The translations under genes and the position numbers were made by a program. Source: Chitinophagaceae bacterium (GTDB lineage Bacteria > Bacteroidota > Bacteroidia > Chitinophagales > Chitinophagaceae). Taken from it: a stretch of DNA of 64,000 bases. The notes under the pieces are model-generated. The model did not search any database, was not told the DNA's origin, and saw only the letters and a list, made by a program, of their open reading frames with translations. This document shows, piece by piece, positions 55,841-62,713 of this stretch. The DNA lies in the NCBI GenBank assembly GCA_017307755.1, contig JAFKGQ010000013.1, positions 305,005 through 369,004 on the forward strand, written 5' to 3'. Numbering within the stretch: position 1 is the first letter of the stretch; each line of letters starts with the position of its first letter.

Positions 55841-56500
55841 TTACTTTTTCGCCGGCTTAGGTGATGTAGAGTTGAGTCCGTCTATGTGTTCAAAAAGATT
55901 GGGGTCGATATGGTTCCATAACGGGTCCAAAATAAAATCGACACCCTCCCGTCTTGCTAATTTGGAAGCAGGAACAAAATCTTCATCACCAGAGATCAAA
56001 ACGATTTGATTTACTTGTTTTTTTAAAGACAAGGAAGCAATATCTATTCCAATCTTCATATCTATACCTTTTTGCCTCATTTCGTAAAATACATCGACCT
56101 CCTTCACATCGCCGAGAGAAATCTCACCTTTTAATAAAGCTTTTACTTTAGAAGGATATATCTGCCAGACGCCGGAATCTTTAATATGCCCCAAACGAAG
56201 TGCTACTTTACGCTTTTTCTTAAGCTCTTCGAATAATTCAAGACGTAATTTATAGATATCCGTCTTACCGAGGTCAATGGATTTGCCTGAGATAGGGTTA
56301 TGTATTCTCTTATTTAACGGAGAGCAATCATAATAGAAAATTCTATACAGCTCATAATTTGGAGGTACGTGCTTCATAGCAGCTTTACAAATATTCTTCG
56401 CTATTACTTCAGCGCCATGGATTGCAGCTCCACTATAAAGATCGTAATATCGCTTTAAGAAAAATCCGCCGTCGATAAGGACAGCTACAGTTGGTTTCAT
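55841..56500 (-). CDS. NYN-domain (LabA/DUF88-like) predicted RNase
   Basis: A 219-residue PIN-like protein. It has the N-terminal Asp motif VAVLIDGGFF, central KEVDVFYEMRQKGIDMKIGI with Asp residues, and the NYN signature LISGDEDFVPASKLARREGV (usual SGDxDF.P). The acidic residues expected for metal-dependent RNA cleavage are present. The gene is AT-rich compared with its plus-strand neighbours and lies close to the CRISPR locus; a link to defence is conjecture. The ATG directly follows a hairpin and T7 on its coding strand. Confidence 0.85.
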   Translation of the reverse strand: MKPTVAVLIDGGFFLKRYYDLYSGAAIHGAEVIAKNICKAAMKHVPPNYELYRIFYYDCSPLNKRIHNPISGKSIDLGKTDIYKLRLELFEELKKKRKVALRLGHIKDSGVWQIYPSKVKALLKGEISLGDVKEVDVFYEMRQKGIDMKIGIDIASLSLKKQVNQIVLISGDEDFVPASKLARREGVDFILDPLWNHIDPNLFEHIDGLNSTSPKPAKK

Positions 56501-56556
56501 AAAAAAAGCCTTTGGGTTCGCTTCTCGCTATCGTTTGAGAGGGAAATGCCAAAGGC
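56501..56556 (-). terminator. Terminator-like hairpin and T7 abutting the NYN start codon
   Basis: On the minus strand GCCTTTGG (56556-56549) pairs with CCAAAGGC (56515-56508), and an inner arm GAGAGG/CTTCTC extends the stem. It is followed by T7 (56507-56501) and then the ATG of the NYN gene at 56500. It is a strong intrinsic-terminator shape, and would end any transcript from the predicted promoter before the coding region unless the stem is disrupted. Confidence 0.75.
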
Positions 56557-56567
56557 GCTATCAGCAC

Positions 56568-56575
56568 CAAAGATA
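56568..56575 (-). promoter_or_regulatory. Possible NYN-gene promoter (-7 element)
   Basis: On the minus strand the bases read TATCTTTG, an exact TAnnTTTG. A TTTG-like T-run followed by G lies 17 nt upstream, shorter than the usual 19-21. A transcript from here would include the terminator-like hairpin as its leader. Confidence 0.45.
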
Positions 56576-56793
56576 AATACATTCCCAATTCACAAAAAAT
56601 AAATATATTTTCACTGCAGTATAAATGCAGTTTCAAAAGATCAGTACCGTGGAAAAAGAGCCTATTTTTACGTTTATCGTGATCAAAGCCCAAGCCACGG
56701 ACAGATCATTAGTAACCTCCATGCTCACCCAATCTTTTGACGACAACAGACTATACACCGATTAATTATTACTTTGTCGGAAAATTTTACGCC

Positions 56794-57132
56794 ATGGATA
56801 CTATTACCGACGACTTCATGAAACAAATGATGATGACCACCAAACCATATACGATGGTCATCCTAACCAAGGGCCCCCATTTCAACAGGCCGGACGCCCC
56901 GGGCATCATCTGGGAACATGGCCGGCGGAATTTCTCCCTTCGTGCGGAAGGTCTTCTTTCTGTTGTATTTCCCATCCGGGATGAAAGTGATAAAGCAGGT
57001 GTCGGGGTGTTTAATGCCTCGGTAGAAGAAACAAAAAAGATCATAGAGGAAGACCCGGCCGTAAAAGAAGGAATACTTAGTTATGAGGTACATATGACAA
57101 GAAGCTTTCCGGGGGATAAACTGCCGGGATAG
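56794..57132 (+). CDS. YCII-related protein
   Basis: A 112-residue protein from ATG 56794 (MDTITDDFMKQMMMTTKPYT). It has YCII-domain traits: MVILTKGPHFNRP, GIIWEHGRRNF, VFPIRDESDKAGVGVFNASV, and AVKEGILSYEVH. The family is of uncertain, possibly peroxidase-like, function. Codons upstream to 56737 are open in frame but lack a good start. It lies between the NYN gene (opposite strand) and the tracrRNA/cas region. Confidence 0.6.
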   Translation: MDTITDDFMKQMMMTTKPYTMVILTKGPHFNRPDAPGIIWEHGRRNFSLRAEGLLSVVFPIRDESDKAGVGVFNASVEETKKIIEEDPAVKEGILSYEVHMTRSFPGDKLPG

Positions 57133-57145
57133 CCAGATCTCTTAT

Positions 57146-57173
57146 AAACAACAATCCCATCTCTTGGATGGGA
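57146..57173 (-). terminator. Intrinsic terminator of the tracrRNA
   Basis: On the minus strand the stem TCCCATC/GATGGGA (7 bp, loop CAAGA) is followed by TTGTTGTTT. It sets the 3' end of tracrRNA near 57146. Confidence 0.85.
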
Positions 57174-57250
57174 CTCCTGTAAAAGTTTACACTACGGAAT
57201 AATCCTTATTGTGATTTGCTTTAGTAAAGATATCGAAAATCATTGTCAAG
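57146..57250 (-). ncRNA. tracrRNA of the type II-C CRISPR system
   Basis: On the minus strand, the anti-repeat spans about 57249-57208: TTGTGATTTGCTTT (57209-57222, plus strand) is identical to 14 nt of the crRNA-sense repeat, and ATCATNGNCAA near 57239-57248 matches the far end, so the RNA pairs with both repeat ends. Downstream on the RNA come AAGGATTATTCCG (a nexus-like element), a hairpin TGTAA-ACTT-TTACA (57191-57178), and a terminator TCCCATC-CAAGA-GATGGGA (57173-57155) with TTGTTGTTT. Its likely -7 box is TATTTTG at 57258-57252. It is divergent from cas9. Confidence 0.85.
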
Positions 57251-57485
57251 GCAAAATAGAGAAAATGTATACCATCTTTGAAATTAGCAAAGGGGGTGAG
57301 TGTATGAAGTTTCATCGTACATCTACAGTTCGAAAGACCGTCATCCTACAAACCCATTCCCTTTGATAATTAACCCATTGTGCAAGGTTTTGCAGGCTAT
57401 GAACGGCGGGATTTTTATTTGCTTCAAATATGTTTCTGAAAATTGATTTTGCCATGACAAAGCAAATTTTAATTTTAAAATTCTT

Positions 57486-57532
57486 ACAGTACCGCCATTA
57501 TCTACTTTTAGAGGTACTGTGTTGTGATTTGC
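57486..57532 (+). promoter_or_regulatory. crRNA-like mimic in the cas9 leader
   Basis: ACAGTACC (57486-57493) and GGTACTGT (57513-57520) are an 8-bp inverted repeat, and the second arm abuts GTTGTGATTTGC (57521-57532), the exact first 12 nt of the crRNA-sense repeat. In RNA the 12 nt could pair with the anti-repeat of tracrRNA (11 Watson-Crick pairs and one G-U). It ends 23 nt before the cas9 ATG. Confidence 0.55.
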
Positions 57533-57555
57533 GTCATTAACCTTAAACTCTTACC

Positions 57556-60500
57556 ATGGAACAAAAACCACCTGCCAATTACATTCTCGGCCTGGACCTG
57601 GGCGTATCATCTATAGGTTTTGCAGTCGTGAGATCTATAGGTGATCAGCCAGGTGAAATCCTCAAATTGGGCGTAAGGATTATTCCCCTTAGTAAAGACG
57701 ACGAGACAGAATTTACTCAAGGTAATGCTATTTCGAAAAACATGGATAGAACCCTCAGACGCACGCAACGAAAAGGTCTTGACCGGTACCAACTTCGCCG
57801 CAAAGCCCTTATTGAAGTGCTGACCGCAAATAACATGATGCCGGACAGACGTTTGTTGTTGGAACTCTCTCCGCTTGAAATTTGGGGCCTACGCGCAAAA
57901 GCCGTTACTGATAAGGTTTCTTTACAGGAAGTGGGAAGGATCTTACTGCACCTCAATCAAAAAAGAGGATATAAACACAGCAAATCAGATGAGGCTGAAG
58001 ATAAAAAACAAACAGAATATGTACAGGAGGTAAATGAACGTTTTGCCAGCATCAAAGAACGCAGTGAAACCATCGGTCAACATTTCTATGCCCAACTGCA
58101 GCAATACTTTTCCGTCGCCCAAAAAACAGCACCAGCTTACCGTATTAAAGAAAAAGTTTTTCCACGTGCCGCGTACATCGAGGAATTTGACGCCATCTGG
58201 AAAAGACAGCAACAAGAACATCCATCTGTCTTATCTACAGATTTGTACAATCAAATACGAAACGAGATCATCTACTATCAAAGGCGGCTCAAATCCCAAA
58301 AGGGGCTGGTAAATTTTTGTGAATTCGAGTCGCAGACCTTTACGACTCCTGAAGGGAAGTCAATAGTAGCCGGTCCAAGGGTCGCCCCAAAAAGTTCACC
58401 ATTGTTTCAAATAGAGAAAATATGGGAAAGTATCAATAATATTCTCATTAAGAACAGAAAAGGAGAGCTATTTGAAATATCTGCGGCCCATCGGCAAGGA
58501 ATCTTCGATCATCTGAATAACAATGACCGGCTTACCCAGACAGACCTATATAAAATACTGGGCATTGGCCGCAATGACGGCTATTTCACCAATGAGCTGA
58601 TCCGGAAAAAGGGAATCCAGGGAAATATTACCAGGATGGCGTTCGCCAAAATCCTGGGGTCAGACCATCCTTCATTACAATTGAACTTGCTTTTGTCATC
58701 AATGCAGCGTGCCGACACAACTACCGGGGAAGTAACTGAGCAGCCCGTTGTTGATACTACCTTTGAGAAAGAGCCATTGTTTAGACTGTGGCATATTATG
58801 TATTCTTTGGACGAAGAAAACTGCCAAAAAAAATTAGCCAAGGAATTTGGATTCGATGAGATCACTGCCAGAAAGCTTTCTTCTTCCATAGATCTAACGA
58901 AAGGTGGATTCGGTAATAAAAGTACCAGAGCCATGCGCAAGATACTGCCTTACCTTATGGAAGGGTACACCTATGACAAAGCATGTACCTTAGCGGGATA
59001 CAGCCATTCCGATTCATTAACAAAAGAGGAAAATGAAAGGAGGGAATTGCAGCCTAGATTAAGTCCGTTAAGGAGAAATAGCCTTCGTCAACCGGTGGTG
59101 GAGAAAATACTAAACCAGATGATCAATCTGGTAAATGCCATTATTGATCAATACGGAACGCCCTCCTCGATCCGCGTCGAACTTGCCAGAGAACTTAGGC
59201 AAAGCCGCGAAGAAAGGAATGACGCTTATAATAACATTAACAAACAGGAACGGGAAAACAAAAAAATTGAAACACTATTGTTTGAGCTTCCCTATTTCCA
59301 GAACAAAAAAAGCGTCAGCAAACGGGATATAGAAAAATATAGGCTTTGGGCAGAGTTCCGCGGTATTTCGCCATACGAACCAGGCAAATCGATTAACCTG
59401 AGTGAGTTATATTCTAATGATTACGACATTGAACACATCCTTCCCCGTGCTTTGCGTTTTGACGATTCTTTCGGCAATAAGACTATTTGCCCAAGACGAT
59501 ACAATTCCGGTGAGAACGCCAAAAACCGGTCAACGGCCTATGATTATATGCAATATAAAAGAAGTAAGGAAGATTTTGAATCATACCTGACTCTGCTAGA
59601 ATCCGCTTATAACGACCGACGTATTTCCAAATCCAAATATGAAAAATTGTTGATGAAGGAGCCTGATATCCCAAATGACTTCATCAGCAGACAATTAAAT
59701 GACACAAGGTATATATCCCGGAAAGCTATAGGCTTGCTGTCTAACATCTGTCGAAATGTCTACAGCACCTCTGGAAGTATTACGCAACGCCTCCGCACAT
59801 TGTGGGGCTGGGATCAAATATTGGAGCAACTTAATCTTCCAAAATATCAACAGGTTGGTCTTACCGAAGAAAGGCAAATAACTCGAAATGGTCAAATGCA
59901 TGTCATAACCAGAATTAAAAACTGGAGCAAACGGGACGACCATCGTCACCATGCTATCGATGCTTTAGTAATTGCATGTACAAAGCAAAAACTCATTACC
60001 CGCATCAATGCACTAAATGCCCAACACACAAGAGAAGAGATACTAAGTGAAATTGCCGGCATAGAGTATAAGAACAAGTTATCGCTATTAGATAACTATT
60101 TATTTTCATTCAAGCCATTCGATACTGCTGAAATCGCCCGAAATTGTGAAAATATAAATATTTCATTCAAACCCGGCAAAAAAGTGGCCACTTTCAGTAT
60201 CCGGAAAATAAAGAAAGGAAAAAAGAAAGTGCCGATTCAAAGGCATATCATTACGCCCAGAGGCCCCTTAAGTGAAGAAAGTGTTTATGGAAAGATTAAA
60301 AGAAAGATAACCAGAACCGTTAAATTAGATAAGAGTTTTCTTACTGTGGACAACATTGCAGATGAAACGGTAAAACTGATCATTCGAGATAGACTTTCCC
60401 AACATGAAAATGAACCATCTAAGGCCTTTGGCAACCTTAAAAAGGATCCAATATGGACCGATGGAACCAAGACAAAATCAATTTCTCAAGTCGATATCTT

Positions 60501-61272
60501 TGATTACGTCGAAGAGTATGTCATTAAATATGACATCAGTAACATTACTGCCAAAGACGTTCAACATATCGTCGATAAACGAATCCGGGAAATCCTGGCA
60601 GATCGATTACAGCAGTATGGCGACAATCATAAGGAAGCATTTAAAACTACGGTTTGGCTAAACGAAGAAAAGAAAATTCCCATTAAACGGGTTAGGTGTT
60701 ATACAGGACTTAAAAGTGATTCAGTTGTACTGATAAAGGTATCGGATAAAAGCTGGGGTATCGAATATGAGAAATATGTTAAACCGGGGAATAACCATCA
60801 CATTGCCATTTATAAGGATAGAGATGGTAAACTCCAGGAACATGTGGTATCGCTGTGGCATGCTGTGGAAAGAAAAAAGTATGGCCTGCCAGTGGTTATT
60901 AAAGATCCTTCATCTGTGTGGACTGATATATTAAATAAAAGAGAACTACCTAATACATTTCTGGAAAACCTTCCATCAGATAATTGGAAATTTCAAACCA
61001 GCATGCAACAAAACGAATGTTTTGTTTTCAATATGAATATTGATGAGTTGAAAAAAGCTATTCAAAACAAAGAGTACAAATGCATAGCTCCGAATATTTT
61101 CAGGGTACGAAAATTAACCTCCGGTGGTTATTGGTTTAACCAACAGTTTGAAACGACTCCCAGGGAGAGTTTGGAAGACAAAAGATCCGGGCGCTGTATC
61201 CAGGCCAGTTTAACCAGCATGAGTGGAATTAAGGCCAGAATAAATACATTAGGAGAAATTTTCCTTGAATGA
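57556..61272 (+). CDS. cas9: Cas9 endonuclease, type II-C
   Basis: The RNA-guided DNA nuclease (1238 residues, near the upper range for II-C). RuvC-I YILGLDLGVSSIGFAVV with catalytic Asp14; an Arg-rich bridge helix (DRTLRRTQRKGLDRYQLRRK); a long recognition lobe; RuvC-II SIRVELARELRQ with Glu542; HNH domain from YDIEHILPRALRFDDSF with His627 and the Asn in NAKNRS (DxDH is DIEH here, common in Bacteroidota); RuvC-III DDHRHHAIDALVIA with His799 and Asp802; a PAM-interacting C-terminus. All catalytic residues are present. cas1 and cas2 follow; no cas4 or csn2, hence II-C. Confidence 0.97.
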   Translation: MEQKPPANYILGLDLGVSSIGFAVVRSIGDQPGEILKLGVRIIPLSKDDETEFTQGNAISKNMDRTLRRTQRKGLDRYQLRRKALIEVLTANNMMPDRRLLLELSPLEIWGLRAKAVTDKVSLQEVGRILLHLNQKRGYKHSKSDEAEDKKQTEYVQEVNERFASIKERSETIGQHFYAQLQQYFSVAQKTAPAYRIKEKVFPRAAYIEEFDAIWKRQQQEHPSVLSTDLYNQIRNEIIYYQRRLKSQKGLVNFCEFESQTFTTPEGKSIVAGPRVAPKSSPLFQIEKIWESINNILIKNRKGELFEISAAHRQGIFDHLNNNDRLTQTDLYKILGIGRNDGYFTNELIRKKGIQGNITRMAFAKILGSDHPSLQLNLLLSSMQRADTTTGEVTEQPVVDTTFEKEPLFRLWHIMYSLDEENCQKKLAKEFGFDEITARKLSSSIDLTKGGFGNKSTRAMRKILPYLMEGYTYDKACTLAGYSHSDSLTKEENERRELQPRLSPLRRNSLRQPVVEKILNQMINLVNAIIDQYGTPSSIRVELARELRQSREERNDAYNNINKQERENKKIETLLFELPYFQNKKSVSKRDIEKYRLWAEFRGISPYEPGKSINLSELYSNDYDIEHILPRALRFDDSFGNKTICPRRYNSGENAKNRSTAYDYMQYKRSKEDFESYLTLLESAYNDRRISKSKYEKLLMKEPDIPNDFISRQLNDTRYISRKAIGLLSNICRNVYSTSGSITQRLRTLWGWDQILEQLNLPKYQQVGLTEERQITRNGQMHVITRIKNWSKRDDHRHHAIDALVIACTKQKLITRINALNAQHTREEILSEIAGIEYKNKLSLLDNYLFSFKPFDTAEIARNCENINISFKPGKKVATFSIRKIKKGKKKVPIQRHIITPRGPLSEESVYGKIKRKITRTVKLDKSFLTVDNIADETVKLIIRDRLSQHENEPSKAFGNLKKDPIWTDGTKTKSISQVDIFDYVEEYVIKYDISNITAKDVQHIVDKRIREILADRLQQYGDNHKEAFKTTVWLNEEKKIPIKRVRCYTGLKSDSVVLIKVSDKSWGIEYEKYVKPGNNHHIAIYKDRDGKLQEHVVSLWHAVERKKYGLPVVIKDPSSVWTDILNKRELPNTFLENLPSDNWKFQTSMQQNECFVFNMNIDELKKAIQNKEYKCIAPNIFRVRKLTSGGYWFNQQFETTPRESLEDKRSGRCIQASLTSMSGIKARINTLGEIFLE

Positions 61273-61357
61273 TTGGCCTTCTATAAATTTGAAAAAGATC
61301 AGGATTTTCTCAATAAATCAGTCAGAATCACCGTTACATACATATAAGCCAATTCCT

Positions 61358-62254
61358 ATGATAAAGCGAACGCTTTATTTCGGTTCTCCTGCTTATTTGA
61401 AGACCGAACACGAACAATTGGTCATTATAAACACCGAAACGGGAGAGCTAAAATCGGCTCCGATAGAAGATATTGGAGTAGTGGTGCTGGATCATCAGCA
61501 AATCACTATTTCTCAGGCTCTTATTGCTAAATTATTATCCAATAATGTTGCTTTTATTACCTGTGATAACACCCATCACCCCACTGGCCTTTTACTTAAC
61601 CTAGATGGGAACACCTTACAAAGTCAAAAATTCCAAGCCCAGATAGAGGCCTCTATTCCGCTAAAAAAACAGCTCTGGCAACAGACGGTTTCGGCTAAAT
61701 TGAATAATCAGGCCTCAATGTTAGAAGCCATAAGGATACCCGCAAAGAATCTTCGCAATTGGGCAACAGAAGTCAAAAGCGGTGATGCGGATAATCATGA
61801 AGCCAAAGCCGCTGTCTATTATTGGAAAAATATATTCCCTGACTTCCTCGAATTCAAGAGGGAGCGGTATGGTCCGCCTCCCAATAATTTGCTTAATTAT
61901 GGTTATGCCATTTTAAGAGCCGTTATAGCTAGATCTCTTGTAAGTTCTGGATTATTGCCAACCTTGGGCATTTTCCATAAAAATCAATACAATGCATACT
62001 GCCTTGCAGACGATATCATGGAACCCTATCGGCCCTTCGCGGATAAAGTAGTGGTAAATATCGTCCGAATGAATGGTAAATTCCTGGAAATGACACCGTC
62101 GATGAAAAAAGACCTACTTGGTATACCAGCCCTGGATGTAATGATAGGCAATGAAAAAAGTCCGCTGCTAGTGGCAGTTCAAAAGACAACTGCTTCATTA
62201 GCAAAATGTTTTGAGGGAAAACAAAGGAAAATACTATACCCGGAATTCATTTGA
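61358..62254 (+). CDS. cas1: Cas1 spacer-acquisition integrase
   Basis: A 298-residue integrase from ATG 61358 (MIKRTLYFGSPAYLKTEHEQ), the usual II-C N-terminus; a TTG-initiated longer frame at 61265 overlaps cas9 and adds 31 unlike residues. The metal-binding residues are Glu148 (DADNHEAKA), His207 (GIFHKNQYNAYCLADD) and Glu222 (DIMEPYRPFAD). It joins prespacers into the array with Cas2. It lies 85 bp after cas9. Confidence 0.96.
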   Translation: MIKRTLYFGSPAYLKTEHEQLVIINTETGELKSAPIEDIGVVVLDHQQITISQALIAKLLSNNVAFITCDNTHHPTGLLLNLDGNTLQSQKFQAQIEASIPLKKQLWQQTVSAKLNNQASMLEAIRIPAKNLRNWATEVKSGDADNHEAKAAVYYWKNIFPDFLEFKRERYGPPPNNLLNYGYAILRAVIARSLVSSGLLPTLGIFHKNQYNAYCLADDIMEPYRPFADKVVVNIVRMNGKFLEMTPSMKKDLLGIPALDVMIGNEKSPLLVAVQKTTASLAKCFEGKQRKILYPEFI

Positions 62255-62281
62255 TCCGCATCGTATAAGACCAGGAATTCT

Positions 62282-62617
62282 ATGCAAACCCGATTAAACG
62301 CATATAGAGTATTGTGGGTACTCGTTTTTTTTGACTTACCGACGGAAACGAAAAAGGAGCGTAAAATATATGCCTTGTTCCGTAAAAATATCCTGAAAGA
62401 CGGCTTTCAGATGTTTCAATTCTCTATTTATATGCGTCATTGTAGCAGCCGGGAAAACGCTGAGGTTCATATAAAAAGAGTGAAAAAAATTCTCCCAGAA
62501 AAGGGTCATGTTGGGATTATGTGTATTACGGACAAACAGTTTGGGATGATGGAAATCTTTTATGGACATACTCCCTCTACCGCTGCTCCCCCGATACAGC
62601 AACTAGAAATGTTTTAA
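62282..62617 (+). CDS. cas2: Cas2 spacer-acquisition protein
   Basis: A 111-residue ferredoxin-fold protein that bridges Cas1 dimers. The N-terminal strand VLWVLVFFDLPTETKKERKI has the family's conserved Asp; FQFSIYMRHCSSRENAEVHI follows. Complete, 27 bp after cas1. Together the gene order is cas9-cas1-cas2. Confidence 0.95.
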   Translation: MQTRLNAYRVLWVLVFFDLPTETKKERKIYALFRKNILKDGFQMFQFSIYMRHCSSRENAEVHIKRVKKILPEKGHVGIMCITDKQFGMMEIFYGHTPSTAAPPIQQLEMF

Positions 62618-62630
62618 TGGAGGTAATAGG

Positions 62631-62677
62631 ATCAAAAAAAGACAAAAAATGGGGGATTTTTCTTTCTAAAATCCCCC
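62631..62677 (-). terminator. Terminator for the CRISPR array transcript (minus strand)
   Basis: On the minus strand GGGGGATTTT (62677-62668, reading toward cas2) pairs with AAAATCCCCC, loop 7 nt, followed by ATTTTTTG-TCTTTTTTT. The T-tracts lie only on the cas2 side, so the hairpin ends transcripts coming from the array. It also lacks a T-run after the hairpin on the plus strand. Confidence 0.8.
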
Positions 62678-62713
62678 TTAAATGCAGTACAGATAAGGGT
62701 TTAGGCCAAATCC

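Larger units (their letters stand above)
57133..57555. other. 423-nt non-coding region: tracrRNA gene and cas9 leader
   Basis: Holds no protein gene. Left third (57146-57250): the tracrRNA on the minus strand. Right part: presumed cas9 promoter and leader with repeat fragments ATTTGCTTCAAAT (57417-57429), AAAGCAAAT (57459-57467), and the exact repeat start GTTGTGATTTGC (57521-57532). ATTTGCTT (57417-57424) can pair with AAGCAAAT (57460-57467). A possible promoter TTTG (57389-57392), 21 nt, TTTATTTG (57414-57421) would give a cas9 leader of about 128 nt. Confidence 0.65.

Noticed and set aside
56649..56765. A 38-codon GTG-initiated frame before the YCII gene
   Set aside because: No recognisable family, overlaps the start region of the YCII gene and has no support beyond being open.
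57555..61272. Cas9 as a truncated or inactivated protein
   Set aside because: RuvC Asp14, Glu542, His799, Asp802 and HNH His627 are all present and the frame is uninterrupted.
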